Assembly (NCBI GenBank): GCA_002432805.1 | Contig: DJGV01000008.1 | Location: forward strand, 42,434 to 106,433 | Source: Fervidobacterium sp. UBA5837 | GTDB lineage: Bacteria; Thermotogota; Thermotogae; Thermotogales; Fervidobacteriaceae | Direction: 5' to 3' | Length of the DNA: 64,000 nucleotides | In this document: one piece after another, positions 45,662 to 53,290 of the stretch | How positions within the stretch are numbered: position 1 is the first letter of the stretch | How the letters are laid out: the number at the start of each line of letters is the position of its first letter | The notes under the pieces: generated by a model | What the model saw: only the letters and a program-made list of their open reading frames with translations | What the model was told of the DNA's origin: nothing | Databases searched by the model: none | Translations under genes and position numbers: made by a program

Positions 45662-45737
45662 TGGTGAGCCGCGTGGGATTCGAACCCACGACCACCTGAT
45701 TAAGAGTCAGGTGCTCTACCAGCTGAGCTAGCAGCCC
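45662..45737 (-). tRNA. tRNA-Lys (CTT)
   Basis: Anticodon stem CCTGA/TCAGG with loop CTCTTAA (anticodon CTT), D-arm AGCTCAGCTGGTAGAGC, T-arm GTGGGTTCGAATCCCAC, encoded CCA. Confidence 0.95.
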
Positions 45738-45742
45738 ACTCA

Positions 45743-45817
45743 TGGTGCCCTCAGGAGGAATCGAACCTCCATTTGCGGATTAGGAATCCGCCGTTCTATC
45801 CTTTGAACTATGGGGGC
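45743..45817 (-). tRNA. tRNA-Arg (CCT)
   Basis: Anticodon stem GCGGA/TCCGC with loop TTCCTAA (anticodon CCT), T-arm GGAGGTTCGATTCCTCC, encoded CCA. One C-A mismatch is present in the acceptor stem. Confidence 0.93.
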
Positions 45818-45831
45818 TGATATCCCAAATT

Positions 45832-45906
45832 TGGCAGCCCCACGGGGAATCGAACCCCGACCCTCGGACTGAGAATCCGGTGGACTAGCCGTTATCCTAT
45901 GGGGCC
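45832..45906 (-). tRNA. tRNA-Glu (CTC)
   Basis: Anticodon loop TTCTCAG (anticodon CTC), T-arm CGGGGTTCGATTCCCCG, acceptor GGCCCCA with a G-T first pair, encoded CCA. Confidence 0.93.
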
Positions 45907-45953
45907 ATACTGTATAGCTTTTTTGTATCGATATATTATTGCCAACCGTGATA

Positions 45954-45982
45954 TATATTAACATAACATCATAAAAAGTCAA
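45954..45982 (-). promoter_or_regulatory. Promoter of the tRNA-Glu/Arg/Lys (and possibly infC) unit
   Basis: TTGACT (45982-45977), 17-base spacer, AATATA (45959-45954) on the minus strand; start expected about 40 bases before tRNA-Glu. No terminator is evident between tRNA-Lys and the infC leader, so read-through is possible. Confidence 0.6.
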
Positions 45983-46044
45983 GTACTTTTTTATCTGTGC
46001 TAGCTCCTTTTTGTTCCATAAAACTGTTCAGTAAAGAGCCTTTG

Positions 46045-46053
46045 TGGTATAAT
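46045..46053 (+). promoter_or_regulatory. Extended -10 promoter of the second HD-GYP gene
   Basis: TGGTATAAT, identical with its TGTGG flank to the element before the polyprenyl synthase. The transcript would have a leader of about 20 bases. Confidence 0.6.
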
Positions 46054-46080
46054 ATGCTTGGAATCAAGAGAGGTGATAGA

Positions 46081-47340
46081 ATGATAGACGTACTACTCAA
46101 TACCATAATGTTTGTTCCAAAATTTGGAGTTCACTCACTACAAGTTGGGTTCTTTTCATCACGCGTGGCGAGACTCTTGGGATTAGACCCTATTGAGGCT
46201 TTCTACAGTGGTATCCTCCACGATATAGGAGTGATGACTCCGCATAACGGCGTTGCTTTAGATGATATAGATAATCAATTTCTTATCAATCAAGACGTGC
46301 CAACGTACGAATCATCTATAAAAGATCACACTTTGATATCATCGTTCGAAATTTCAAAGATGTCAAAACTATCAAGAGAATTTCCAGATATGTCATCGAG
46401 TGTACTCCTCCATCATGCATTGCCTCAATATCTCGATCCATCTCATACTAAAGATGTACTTGCAAATATCATATCAGTTTCAGAAGAAATTTCAAAGTAT
46501 GTAATCGTCAACGATGAGGAGATGAGTTTTGACGATTTTAAGATACCACTTTCAGTGATCGGTAATCGATATTTTGATTTTGTATACGAAGCAGCACTGA
46601 ATGCACTGAAAGAGGACTATACTAGATGGATGCTGTACGATATAAAGGCCGGATACAACAGAGAACAACTGATAAATGATTTTGCATTCGATGAAAAGTG
46701 CAATTTCGAGGAGACAATAGAGATAGGTGCTGTTTTATCATACATAATAGATTCGAAAAGCCAGTTTACCCAAGAACATTCTTGGAGAGTGGCAAAAGTG
46801 GCATCAGCCATAGCAAAGGAAATAATGTTAAACGATGAAGAATTCTTCATAGCAGGGCTTTTTCACGATATCGGAAAGGTAACAACACCAATCCAAGTGT
46901 TGGAAAAGAAGGGAAAGTTAGAACAGTGGGAAATGGACATAATGAAAAAGCACGTCTATTATAGCTTTTTCATACTGCTTGAACACAAGGACGAGCCTTG
47001 GTTTCTACCTGCAGTTAGACACCAAGAAAGAATAGATGGCTCCGGATATCCTTGGAGATTAACCGGAGATGTGATGACGTTCAAAGACAAGATACTACAA
47101 GTTGCAGATTACTTTGTTGCCGTATTGGAGCCAAGACCTTATCGTGGACAAAATAGCCCGGAGAAGGCATACGAAGAAGTTGATCGGGCTGTAAAGAATG
47201 GTTCTTTGGATAAAGGTCCTGCGAATATTTTAAGAGATTTAGTCCTTGGAGGATACGACTTCAACAATATCAGTTTTATGTCACATATTCAATCAGAGAT
47301 AATCGCTTTTGAGCGGAGTCTGAATGAGAAAGAAATTTGA
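46081..47340 (+). CDS. Tandem HD / HD-GYP phosphohydrolase (paralogue 2)
   Basis: 419 residues, paralogous to the gene at 40762 along its whole length. N-terminal HD domain with HSLQVGF and LHDIGVMTPHNG, no GYP. C-terminal HD-GYP with HSWRVAKVA, FHDIGKV, KHVYYSF and RHQERIDGSGYPWRL. ATG at 46081 follows GAGAGGTG. The next gene, a CoA-binding protein, starts 11 bases after the stop and has a near-identical ribosome-site context, suggesting one transcript with it and the CBS gene. Predicted c-di-GMP phosphodiesterase; activity of the N-terminal HD unit is unclear. Confidence 0.88.
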   Translation: MIDVLLNTIMFVPKFGVHSLQVGFFSSRVARLLGLDPIEAFYSGILHDIGVMTPHNGVALDDIDNQFLINQDVPTYESSIKDHTLISSFEISKMSKLSREFPDMSSSVLLHHALPQYLDPSHTKDVLANIISVSEEISKYVIVNDEEMSFDDFKIPLSVIGNRYFDFVYEAALNALKEDYTRWMLYDIKAGYNREQLINDFAFDEKCNFEETIEIGAVLSYIIDSKSQFTQEHSWRVAKVASAIAKEIMLNDEEFFIAGLFHDIGKVTTPIQVLEKKGKLEQWEMDIMKKHVYYSFFILLEHKDEPWFLPAVRHQERIDGSGYPWRLTGDVMTFKDKILQVADYFVAVLEPRPYRGQNSPEKAYEEVDRAVKNGSLDKGPANILRDLVLGGYDFNNISFMSHIQSEIIAFERSLNEKEI

Positions 47341-47351
47341 GAGGTGATAGT

Positions 47352-47732
47352 ATGAACTTGAGGCAAATAAAGAAAGTTGCAATAATTGGTGCAACGGCGA
47401 ATAAAAACAAATTTGGTTACATAGTACTTAAGGATCTTATAAGAAAGGGGTTTGAAGTAATACCTGTTAGTCCCAAATATGACGCAATAGATGGCATAAA
47501 GGTTTGCAAAGATGTATCAATACTGCCCGAAGATACGGAACTGTTGGTCTTCATAGTGCCTCCAGAGGTTGGTATTGTTGAATTTAAGAAAGCGTACGAG
47601 AAAGGTTTCAGAAAATTCTGGTTCCAGCCTGGTGCAGAGTCTAAAGCGATAATCGAGCACGCAAAGGAACTCAAAGATGTTGAAGTATCGTTTATAAAGT
47701 GTATTATGGTAGAAACAAACGATATGGGATAG
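47352..47732 (+). CDS. CoA-binding domain protein
   Basis: 126-residue Rossmann-fold protein of the CoA_binding_2 type: VAIIGATANKNKFGYIVLKDLI, VIPVSPKYDAIDGIKV, LVFIVPPEV and FWFQPGAES. These YccU-like proteins bind CoA or nucleotides; the reaction is unknown. ATG at 47352 follows GAGAGGTG. Lies between an HD-GYP gene and the CBS-ATPase gene. Confidence 0.88.
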   Translation: MNLRQIKKVAIIGATANKNKFGYIVLKDLIRKGFEVIPVSPKYDAIDGIKVCKDVSILPEDTELLVFIVPPEVGIVEFKKAYEKGFRKFWFQPGAESKAIIEHAKELKDVEVSFIKCIMVETNDMG

Positions 47733-47797
47733 ACCTTGAAGGACTTTGAAAGGAATCAAAATCAAAAACTTATCAGAAAATCTGTGAGGTGAATTTG

Positions 47798-48724
47798 TTG
47801 ACAGAAATTCTCGAGAAAATTCAAAAAGCTTTCGCCAACATAAAAGTAGAAGAGTTTATGACAATGGATGTGACGTTTGTCCGTTTGAATAAGACAGTTG
47901 CACAAGTCAAAGAAATATTGAGATTGAAGAGAATTTCAGGTGTTCCAGTAGTCGATGATGCGAATCATGTCATCGGTATACTGAGTATTGAGGATATAAT
48001 AAAATGCCTGGAAATCGGAAAATTAACAGACAAAGTGAGTGAGCACATGACAAGAAACGTGATTTGCCTGACAACAGAAATGACGCTTCAAGATGCGATC
48101 AAACATTTTGACAGATACAAGTATGGAAGATTTCCTGTAATTGATGAACATGGAAAACTAGTTGGCATCGTGACAAAGAACGATATTTTGGCAGCTGTGG
48201 CAACGAAATTGGGGTTAATATATCTACACGATGAACGGCGAAAGGAAGTATTGGACTCAGACATACTTAGTCGTTCACTGATTACAGGCGAAGAAATAGA
48301 TAAAAACGGGGCAGATTTCTATTTTAAGATCGATTACTTTGATGTCAATTTGGCTGGAGTTGGAGCAGCTCAATTGAAAAAGTTCTTGATGAAAAGAGAA
48401 ATCGATGAATCATTGGTTAGAAGAATAGCTGTCGCAACATATGAAGCAGAAGCAAATGTCGTAATACACAGTGGCAGCGAAGGTGAGATGTACTGTTTTA
48501 TACATAATGATGGAATAATTGTGAGGATAGAAGATACCGGGAAAGGTATTGAAAGCATAGAACTTGCAATGAGAGAAGGATACTCTACTGCACCAGATTA
48601 CGTTAGAGAGTTGGGATTTGGAGCTGGAATGGGGTTACCAAATATGAAAAGATTTTCAGACAAAATGGTTGTACTATCAGAAAAGAGCAAAGGTGTAATC
48701 GTCGAAATGGTATTCTATAGATAA
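47798..48724 (+). CDS. CBS-pair protein fused to an anti-sigma-type histidine kinase-like ATPase
   Basis: About 308 residues. Two CBS motifs occupy about 15-135 (EEFMTMDVTFVRLNKTV and EHMTRNVICLTTEM), a sensor for adenine nucleotides. A linker leads to a SpoIIAB/RsbW-like ATPase domain (about 185-308): N-box EAEANVVIHS, G1 EDTGKGIE, G2 GFGAGMGLPNMKRFSD. There is no H-box, so it is not a sensor kinase. TTG at 47798 is 7 bases from GAGGT. Such proteins phosphorylate or bind anti-sigma antagonists; no STAS partner is adjacent. Confidence 0.85.
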   Translation: MTEILEKIQKAFANIKVEEFMTMDVTFVRLNKTVAQVKEILRLKRISGVPVVDDANHVIGILSIEDIIKCLEIGKLTDKVSEHMTRNVICLTTEMTLQDAIKHFDRYKYGRFPVIDEHGKLVGIVTKNDILAAVATKLGLIYLHDERRKEVLDSDILSRSLITGEEIDKNGADFYFKIDYFDVNLAGVGAAQLKKFLMKREIDESLVRRIAVATYEAEANVVIHSGSEGEMYCFIHNDGIIVRIEDTGKGIESIELAMREGYSTAPDYVRELGFGAGMGLPNMKRFSDKMVVLSEKSKGVIVEMVFYR

Positions 48725-48755
48725 TGATCAAAAGATAATGATCAAAATGCTTATG

Positions 48756-48803
48756 AAAATCGAGCAGCTTCCAAACTTCTAAACGTAGCTGCTCGATTTT
48801 TTC
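48756..48803. terminator. Bidirectional terminator
   Basis: AAAATCGAGCAGCT (48756-48769) and AGCTGCTCGATTTT (48787-48800) form a 14-bp stem with T-runs on both sides. It separates the CBS gene (+) from cysK (-). Confidence 0.9.
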
Positions 48804-48834
48804 TCTATCTTATGTATTCTTACATTATTGTACA

Positions 48835-49731
48835 TTATTGTGCATTTGAAAGATATTTAAATCCATCATCTGGAAAGACTGTAACGACTCTACTAATATT
48901 GTACCTTTCTTTTACCTGAATGGCACCCAATAGATTAGCAGCTGATGATACACCAACAAAGGTACCTTCATTCCAAAGTTTCTCCATCATTCTAACTGAG
49001 TCTTCGTCATCTATCTGCAAAATCTCATCCACTATAGACTTATCGAAATTGCCTGGTACAAAACCGGAACCTATGCCCTGAATCCTATGTGGCCCTGCGA
49101 GATTGCCACTTAAAACAGCAGATTGCTTCGGCTCCAGTGCAACTATTTTTACTGATTCTCCCAGAAACCTTCGTAATACCCTTCCAACACCCGTGATTGT
49201 GCCACCAGTACCAACCCCTGCAACAAAACCGCTTAAGGTATAGTTCATCTGCCTAAGTATTTCAGGAGCAGTAGTCAATTCATGGGCAATCGGATTGTTT
49301 GGATTTTCAAATTGATTTGGCATGAAAGCGCCTTTTGTTTGGACAATTTCGACTGCCTTCTCTACTGCTTTACGCATATTTTCAACCAGTATTAGATCAG
49401 CACCAAATCCTTTCAACACCTGTCTTCTCTCAACCGAAACACTTTCTGGCATCGTTAGAACAACCTTAAGCCCGAGTTGTGCACCAACCCATGCCAATGC
49501 AATACCTGTGTTGCCACTTGTTGGCTCAACTATAATTGTATTCTCATCTATTTTACCTTCGTTGATTGCCTTTAGAATCATAAAATAAGCTGGTCTGTCT
49601 TTAACACTTCCCGAAGGATTATTTCTCTCAACCTTAGCATAGATATCGTACTTTTCCAAATAAATGAGTGGAGTATCACCAACTGCAAGACTTCCAATTT
49701 TTCTCACAATTTCATTCATCTTACACACCAT
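48835..49731 (-). CDS. cysK: Cysteine synthase (O-acetylserine sulfhydrylase)
   Basis: 298-residue fold-type II PLP enzyme that makes cysteine from O-acetylserine and sulfide. The PLP Lys is in NNPSGSVKDRPAYFM, the substrate loop is EPTSGNTGIALAW, and the phosphate loop is GVGTGGTITGVGR. It lies directly after cysE on the same strand. The start is ambiguous between ATG 49731, GTG 49728 and ATG 49719 after AAAGGAG. Confidence 0.95.
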   Translation of the reverse strand: MVCKMNEIVRKIGSLAVGDTPLIYLEKYDIYAKVERNNPSGSVKDRPAYFMILKAINEGKIDENTIIVEPTSGNTGIALAWVGAQLGLKVVLTMPESVSVERRQVLKGFGADLILVENMRKAVEKAVEIVQTKGAFMPNQFENPNNPIAHELTTAPEILRQMNYTLSGFVAGVGTGGTITGVGRVLRRFLGESVKIVALEPKQSAVLSGNLAGPHRIQGIGSGFVPGNFDKSIVDEILQIDDEDSVRMMEKLWNEGTFVGVSSAANLLGAIQVKERYNISRVVTVFPDDGFKYLSNAQ

Positions 49732-49764
49732 TCTCCTTTCAATACAGATCGTTTGCAGAATCGA

Positions 49765-50436
49765 TTAGTCTGAGCATTTCGAATATTCTGAGTACACAAA
49801 ATCACTTTCAATGTCATTTGAAAAACTTCCATGAATGCCACTCTCAACCTTTTCATCCTTCTTGACAACCCTTCCAGGTATCCCTATTACAGTACTATTT
49901 TCTGGAACATCTTCAAGTACAACGGAGTTTGCACCTATTTTTGCAAAATCACCGATCGTAATTGGTCCCAATATCTTTGCACCAGCACCAAGCACAACAT
50001 TTTTTCCAACTGTCGGATGCCTTTTCCCACCGACTATGTGCCTTGTACCTAAAGTGACACCGTGGTAAATAATCGTACCTCTGCCAACACAAGCAGTTGA
50101 GCCTATAACAATTCCTGTGCCATGATCTATAACAACTCCCGCCTCAATCTCACAAGCGGGATGTATGTCTACCGAATAGATTATCCTATTCAATTGGTAA
50201 ATGAAATAGGCAAAGAACTTGAACCCAGCATTGTAAAACGCATGAGCATGTCTATATAATCTGAGAGAACGGTATCCAGCATGAAATAAAAACTGATAAG
50301 CCTTTTCGAATGATGGATCAAGTTTCTTTAGCTGTTCTCTATCTTCACGTAACTGTTTCCTTGCATTAGAGAATCCATTCACAAGTCTGATTAAACTCAA
50401 TTGGCGCACCCCATGAAAAACCACCTCTTCTGCCAT
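49765..50436 (-). CDS. cysE: Serine O-acetyltransferase
   Basis: 223 residues. A helical N-terminal domain precedes the left-handed beta-helix of hexapeptide repeats. Catalytic signatures DIHPACEIEAGVVIDHGTGIVIG and YHGVTLGTRHIVGGKRHPTVG are present, and PGRVVKKDE ends the core. It supplies O-acetylserine to cysK, 33 bases downstream. ATG with GAGG 7 bases upstream. Confidence 0.95.
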   Translation of the reverse strand: MAEEVVFHGVRQLSLIRLVNGFSNARKQLREDREQLKKLDPSFEKAYQFLFHAGYRSLRLYRHAHAFYNAGFKFFAYFIYQLNRIIYSVDIHPACEIEAGVVIDHGTGIVIGSTACVGRGTIIYHGVTLGTRHIVGGKRHPTVGKNVVLGAGAKILGPITIGDFAKIGANSVVLEDVPENSTVIGIPGRVVKKDEKVESGIHGSFSNDIESDFVYSEYSKCSD

Positions 50437-50496
50437 TAGCTATCCTCAACTCCAAATCGCTTTCTATCTCTTTTCATATTGTCTTAGTTTATCCTA

Positions 50497-50524
50497 AGTG
50501 TATCACACCTTACTTACTTGTCAA
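50497..50524 (-). promoter_or_regulatory. cysE-cysK promoter
   Basis: TTGACA (50524-50519), 16-base spacer, TACACT (50502-50497) with a TGA extension on the minus strand. Confidence 0.65.
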
Positions 50525-50570
50525 TACTTTTTAATTGAAAAATTCACTGAAAAATTTACTGAAAAATATC

Positions 50571-50600
50571 TTGCACAAATTCCAATAATTGTGATATAAT
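50571..50600 (+). promoter_or_regulatory. perR-rbr-sor promoter
   Basis: TTGCAC (50571-50576), 18-base spacer, extended -10 TGATATAAT (50592-50600). The AT-rich surroundings could hold a PerR operator, but I see no clean 7-1-7 palindrome. Confidence 0.65.
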
Positions 50601-50640
50601 AAATTTAGATCTAGTAAAATGTGATACGGAGGAATGTCAT

Positions 50641-51054
50641 GTGAAAACAGCTGAATTGTTGAAAGAGAAAGGTGTAAAACCAACTGTCCATCGTGTTGAA
50701 ATTTTGGAATATCTTCAAAAGACTAAAACGCATCCAACGGCAGATGAGGTTTACGACTATTTCAAAAAGAGAGGGAAGTTAGCTGTATTATCGCGAGCTA
50801 CAGTTTACAATGCGCTCAGAGCCCTTTCAAAAGCAGGGATAGTTTCAGTGATCATCACTCCAGATGCCATTAGATATGATTTTATGAGGGAGAATCATCA
50901 CCACTTTTACTGCCACAAGTGTAAAACTGTATACGATGTTGAGTTAGATGTCGATTTGCCGGAAATAAAGACTGTTGATGGGCACGAAGTTCAGTATGCT
51001 CAACTAACACTCGTTGGAATTTGTTCCGATTGTTTGAAGAAAGATGGCCATTAA
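50641..51054 (+). CDS. perR: Fur-family repressor, PerR-like
   Basis: 137-residue metalloregulator. Winged-helix DNA-binding domain (LSRATVYNALRALSKAG), regulatory-site His31 in THPTADEVY, IRYDF and ENHHHFYC metal ligands, and structural zinc CHKC and CSDC. GTG start with GGAGG 8 bases upstream. Gene order perR, rubrerythrin, superoxide reductase points to peroxide sensing by His oxidation, so PerR rather than Fur. It probably represses its own operon. Confidence 0.93.
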   Translation: MKTAELLKEKGVKPTVHRVEILEYLQKTKTHPTADEVYDYFKKRGKLAVLSRATVYNALRALSKAGIVSVIITPDAIRYDFMRENHHHFYCHKCKTVYDVELDVDLPEIKTVDGHEVQYAQLTLVGICSDCLKKDGH

Positions 51055-51117
51055 TATAGTAAAGCATGCAATATTTTTCAAAGTTATTCTAACTATACTA
51101 TCAGGAGGTGTGAAAGT

Positions 51118-51621
51118 ATGAGGGATATGACGAAAAAGTTCCTTGAAGATGCATTTGCTGGTGAGTCCATGGCTCACATGAAGTATCTTATTTTTGCCGA
51201 TGAGGCTGAGAAGAAAGGTCTAAAGAATCTTTCGAATCTTTTCAAGGCTATATCATATGCAGAATTTGTACATGCGAGGAATCATTTCAGGGCTTTGAAA
51301 AAACTTGGAGATACTCCTGATAACATTCAGTCGTGTATCGATGGTGAGACATTTGAAATTGAAGAGATGTACCCAGTTTACAACGAAGTAGCAAAATTGC
51401 AGGGTGAGAAAGAGGCACAGATCACTACACACAGTGCTCTTGAAGCAGAGAAGATTCACGCTGAAATGTACAAAAAGGCGTTGACGTTAGTGAACGAGGG
51501 AAAGGATTACGATGCTGACAAGATCTTCATTTGTTCTGTTTGTGGCTACACAGTCGAAGACGAAGCACCTGAAAAATGTCCAGTCTGTGGAGCACCTAAG
51601 TCAGCATTCCTTGAATTCTGA
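51118..51621 (+). CDS. rbr: Rubrerythrin
   Basis: 167-residue peroxidase of anaerobes. The diiron four-helix bundle has ESMAHMKYLIFADEAEKKG, EFVHARNH and the second-half ligands ALEAEKIHAEMY. The C-terminal rubredoxin domain has CSVCGYTVEDEAPEKCPVCG. It reduces H2O2 to water using rubredoxin electrons. AGGAGG before the ATG. Between perR and sor. Confidence 0.97.
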   Translation: MRDMTKKFLEDAFAGESMAHMKYLIFADEAEKKGLKNLSNLFKAISYAEFVHARNHFRALKKLGDTPDNIQSCIDGETFEIEEMYPVYNEVAKLQGEKEAQITTHSALEAEKIHAEMYKKALTLVNEGKDYDADKIFICSVCGYTVEDEAPEKCPVCGAPKSAFLEF

Positions 51622-51636
51622 GAAGAGGTGATGAAT

Positions 51637-51993
51637 ATGTTGGGCGATTGCATTAAAACAGGAGATTTCAAGGCAGAAAAGCACGTTCCAGTTATTGTCG
51701 CTCCAAGTAAAGTGAAGAAGGGCGAGTGGTTTGAAGTAGAAGTGTCTGTTGGAAAAGATATACCACACCCGAATTTGGTAGAGCATCACATAGCTTGGAT
51801 AGAACTTTATGCAATACCTGATGGTGCTCAATACATTGTCAGAATTGGAAGATACGAATTTTCTCCAACTTTGGAAGAACCATTCATAAAGGCAAAGATA
51901 AAACTCGAGAAAAATTCAAAGCTTTTAGCACTTTCTTATTGCAATATCCACGGGCTTTGGGAAGGCACAACAGAGGTTGCAGTTGAAGAGTAA
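51637..51993 (+). CDS. sor: Superoxide reductase (neelaredoxin, class II)
   Basis: About 118 residues, only the catalytic Fe(His4Cys) centre: AEKHVPVI, NLVEHHIAWIELY, and CNIHGLWEG carry the His and Cys ligands. The desulforedoxin Cys4 domain is absent. It reduces superoxide to H2O2, which rubrerythrin then removes. ATG at 51637 lies 8 bases after AGAGG. Ends the operon before a strong terminator. Confidence 0.96.
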   Translation: MLGDCIKTGDFKAEKHVPVIVAPSKVKKGEWFEVEVSVGKDIPHPNLVEHHIAWIELYAIPDGAQYIVRIGRYEFSPTLEEPFIKAKIKLEKNSKLLALSYCNIHGLWEGTTEVAVEE

Positions 51994-52021
51994 GAAGACG
52001 GATTGAACACTAAAGAAATTG

Positions 52022-52048
52022 AAAATCCCCCGCAAGGGGGATTTTTTA
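52022..52048 (+). terminator. Terminator of the perR-rbr-sor operon
   Basis: AAAATCCCCC-GCAA-GGGGGATTTTTT: a 10-bp stem with a stable GCAA tetraloop. Confidence 0.95.
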
Positions 52049-52085
52049 TGTATAACCTCTCAATGAGCAAAAAAGTTAAGAACCT

Positions 52086-52763
52086 TTACTTAAATAGACT
52101 AACTACGAATGTCAAGAATGGACTTACAAAAAGGCTTGGTAAAAAATTGCCAACTCTGGTATCTTTTATTTCCAGTATCCTCAGACCTATACCGAAGACC
52201 ATTAATCCACCCACTGCAACTAAGTCGTTTAGATACTCTGGAGATGTGAGAAAAGTCAATGTGCCTGCTAAGAGTGTTATTGTTCCTTGCACTATAAGTA
52301 CAGCTACAGCCGACACCATTACACCAAGTCCATATGTAGAAGATAATACAATTGAGGAGACGAAGTCAAGAATCGACTTTGTGAGAATTATGCTTCCATC
52401 ACCCTTTAACCCAGCTGTTATTGAACCAACGATCGTCATCGGTCCAACCAAAAAGAGTAAAGAGGATGCAACAAATCCAGTTGAGAAGTCCCCCTCTTGC
52501 ATCGTATCTCCGAGTTTTTTCAGTCTTTGTTCTATGTTGAACCATTCACCGATAATTCCACCAATCACCATCGAGAACAAGACTATGAGAAAGTCATTTA
52601 CCCCAACAATCATCTGTATGCCAATACCAATTGTTGAAAGTCCAACAGCATAGAAGAGTATTGTTCTGAACCTTTCTGAAATACCCCTTCTTAAGAAAAA
52701 ACCTATCAAACTACCGATTACAACAGCTAATGAATTGACGATAGCAGGTAACAAGGCTTTCAA
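52086..52763 (-). CDS. DUF554 family membrane protein
   Basis: 225 residues with about seven hydrophobic helices. NSLAVVIGSLIGFFLRRGIS and LSTIGIGIQMI, then GEWFNIEQRL and GFVASSLLFLVGPMTIVGSI, mark the YdfK/DUF554 family of unknown function. TTG start with GAGGT 6 bases upstream. It lies 38 bases after the exported protein gene on the same strand, which in turn follows... the pair may be one transcript. Confidence 0.88.
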   Translation of the reverse strand: MKALLPAIVNSLAVVIGSLIGFFLRRGISERFRTILFYAVGLSTIGIGIQMIVGVNDFLIVLFSMVIGGIIGEWFNIEQRLKKLGDTMQEGDFSTGFVASSLLFLVGPMTIVGSITAGLKGDGSIILTKSILDFVSSIVLSSTYGLGVMVSAVAVLIVQGTITLLAGTLTFLTSPEYLNDLVAVGGLMVFGIGLRILEIKDTRVGNFLPSLFVSPFLTFVVSLFK

Positions 52764-52801
52764 AATACCACCTCGATTTTCTACCAGCCGAGTAATTGAA
52801 C

Positions 52802-53221
52802 CTAGAACTTCAAGGCAAAACCGAAGTTTACGCCTGCATCAGGTTTTTCCGAGATATTTTTTACACCAGCCTCTACAAAAAATTCACTGTTGTGAAGATT
52901 GGTAACTGTCGTCTTCCACCCAACCATCAATCCTATCGCCGCTTTAGGCTCGTAATTAAAATGTATTTTTGGATTTATGTACAAACCTCTTGTCTCTTTC
53001 GATGAAATCCTCAGACCGACAACGAGCCCATTAACACCGAATGCACCGTACATGTTAGAATACGGATCTGCATTCATTCTAACCTCGAGGCCTACATAGT
53101 GTTCTGCACTGAAAATGACGAATAAGTTACCGGTTGATGTATCCGCACCAAATGATGTTGAACTAACACAAAGAACTGCTGCGATGACAAATACAACAAA
53201 AACTGCCGAAAAATTTCTCAT
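52802..53221 (-). CDS. Small exported barrel-like protein
   Basis: 139 residues. Signal peptide about 1-26 (VVFVIAAVLCVSSTSFGA). The remainder is beta-rich with alternating hydrophobics and repeated Gly turns (VGLEVRMN, GLVVGLRI, AAIGLMVGW), and it ends GFALKF, with the terminal Phe common in outer-membrane barrels. Too small for a full large barrel; eight strands are possible. No family recognised. I infer an outer-envelope (toga) protein. Confidence 0.65.
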   Translation of the reverse strand: MRNFSAVFVVFVIAAVLCVSSTSFGADTSTGNLFVIFSAEHYVGLEVRMNADPYSNMYGAFGVNGLVVGLRISSKETRGLYINPKIHFNYEPKAAIGLMVGWKTTVTNLHNSEFFVEAGVKNISEKPDAGVNFGFALKF

Positions 53222-53290
53222 ATAGCATCACTCCTTCCAACTTTCTGATAAAGACAATTAAAATCCTAATGTCTCACTTTCTTTTGAAAA

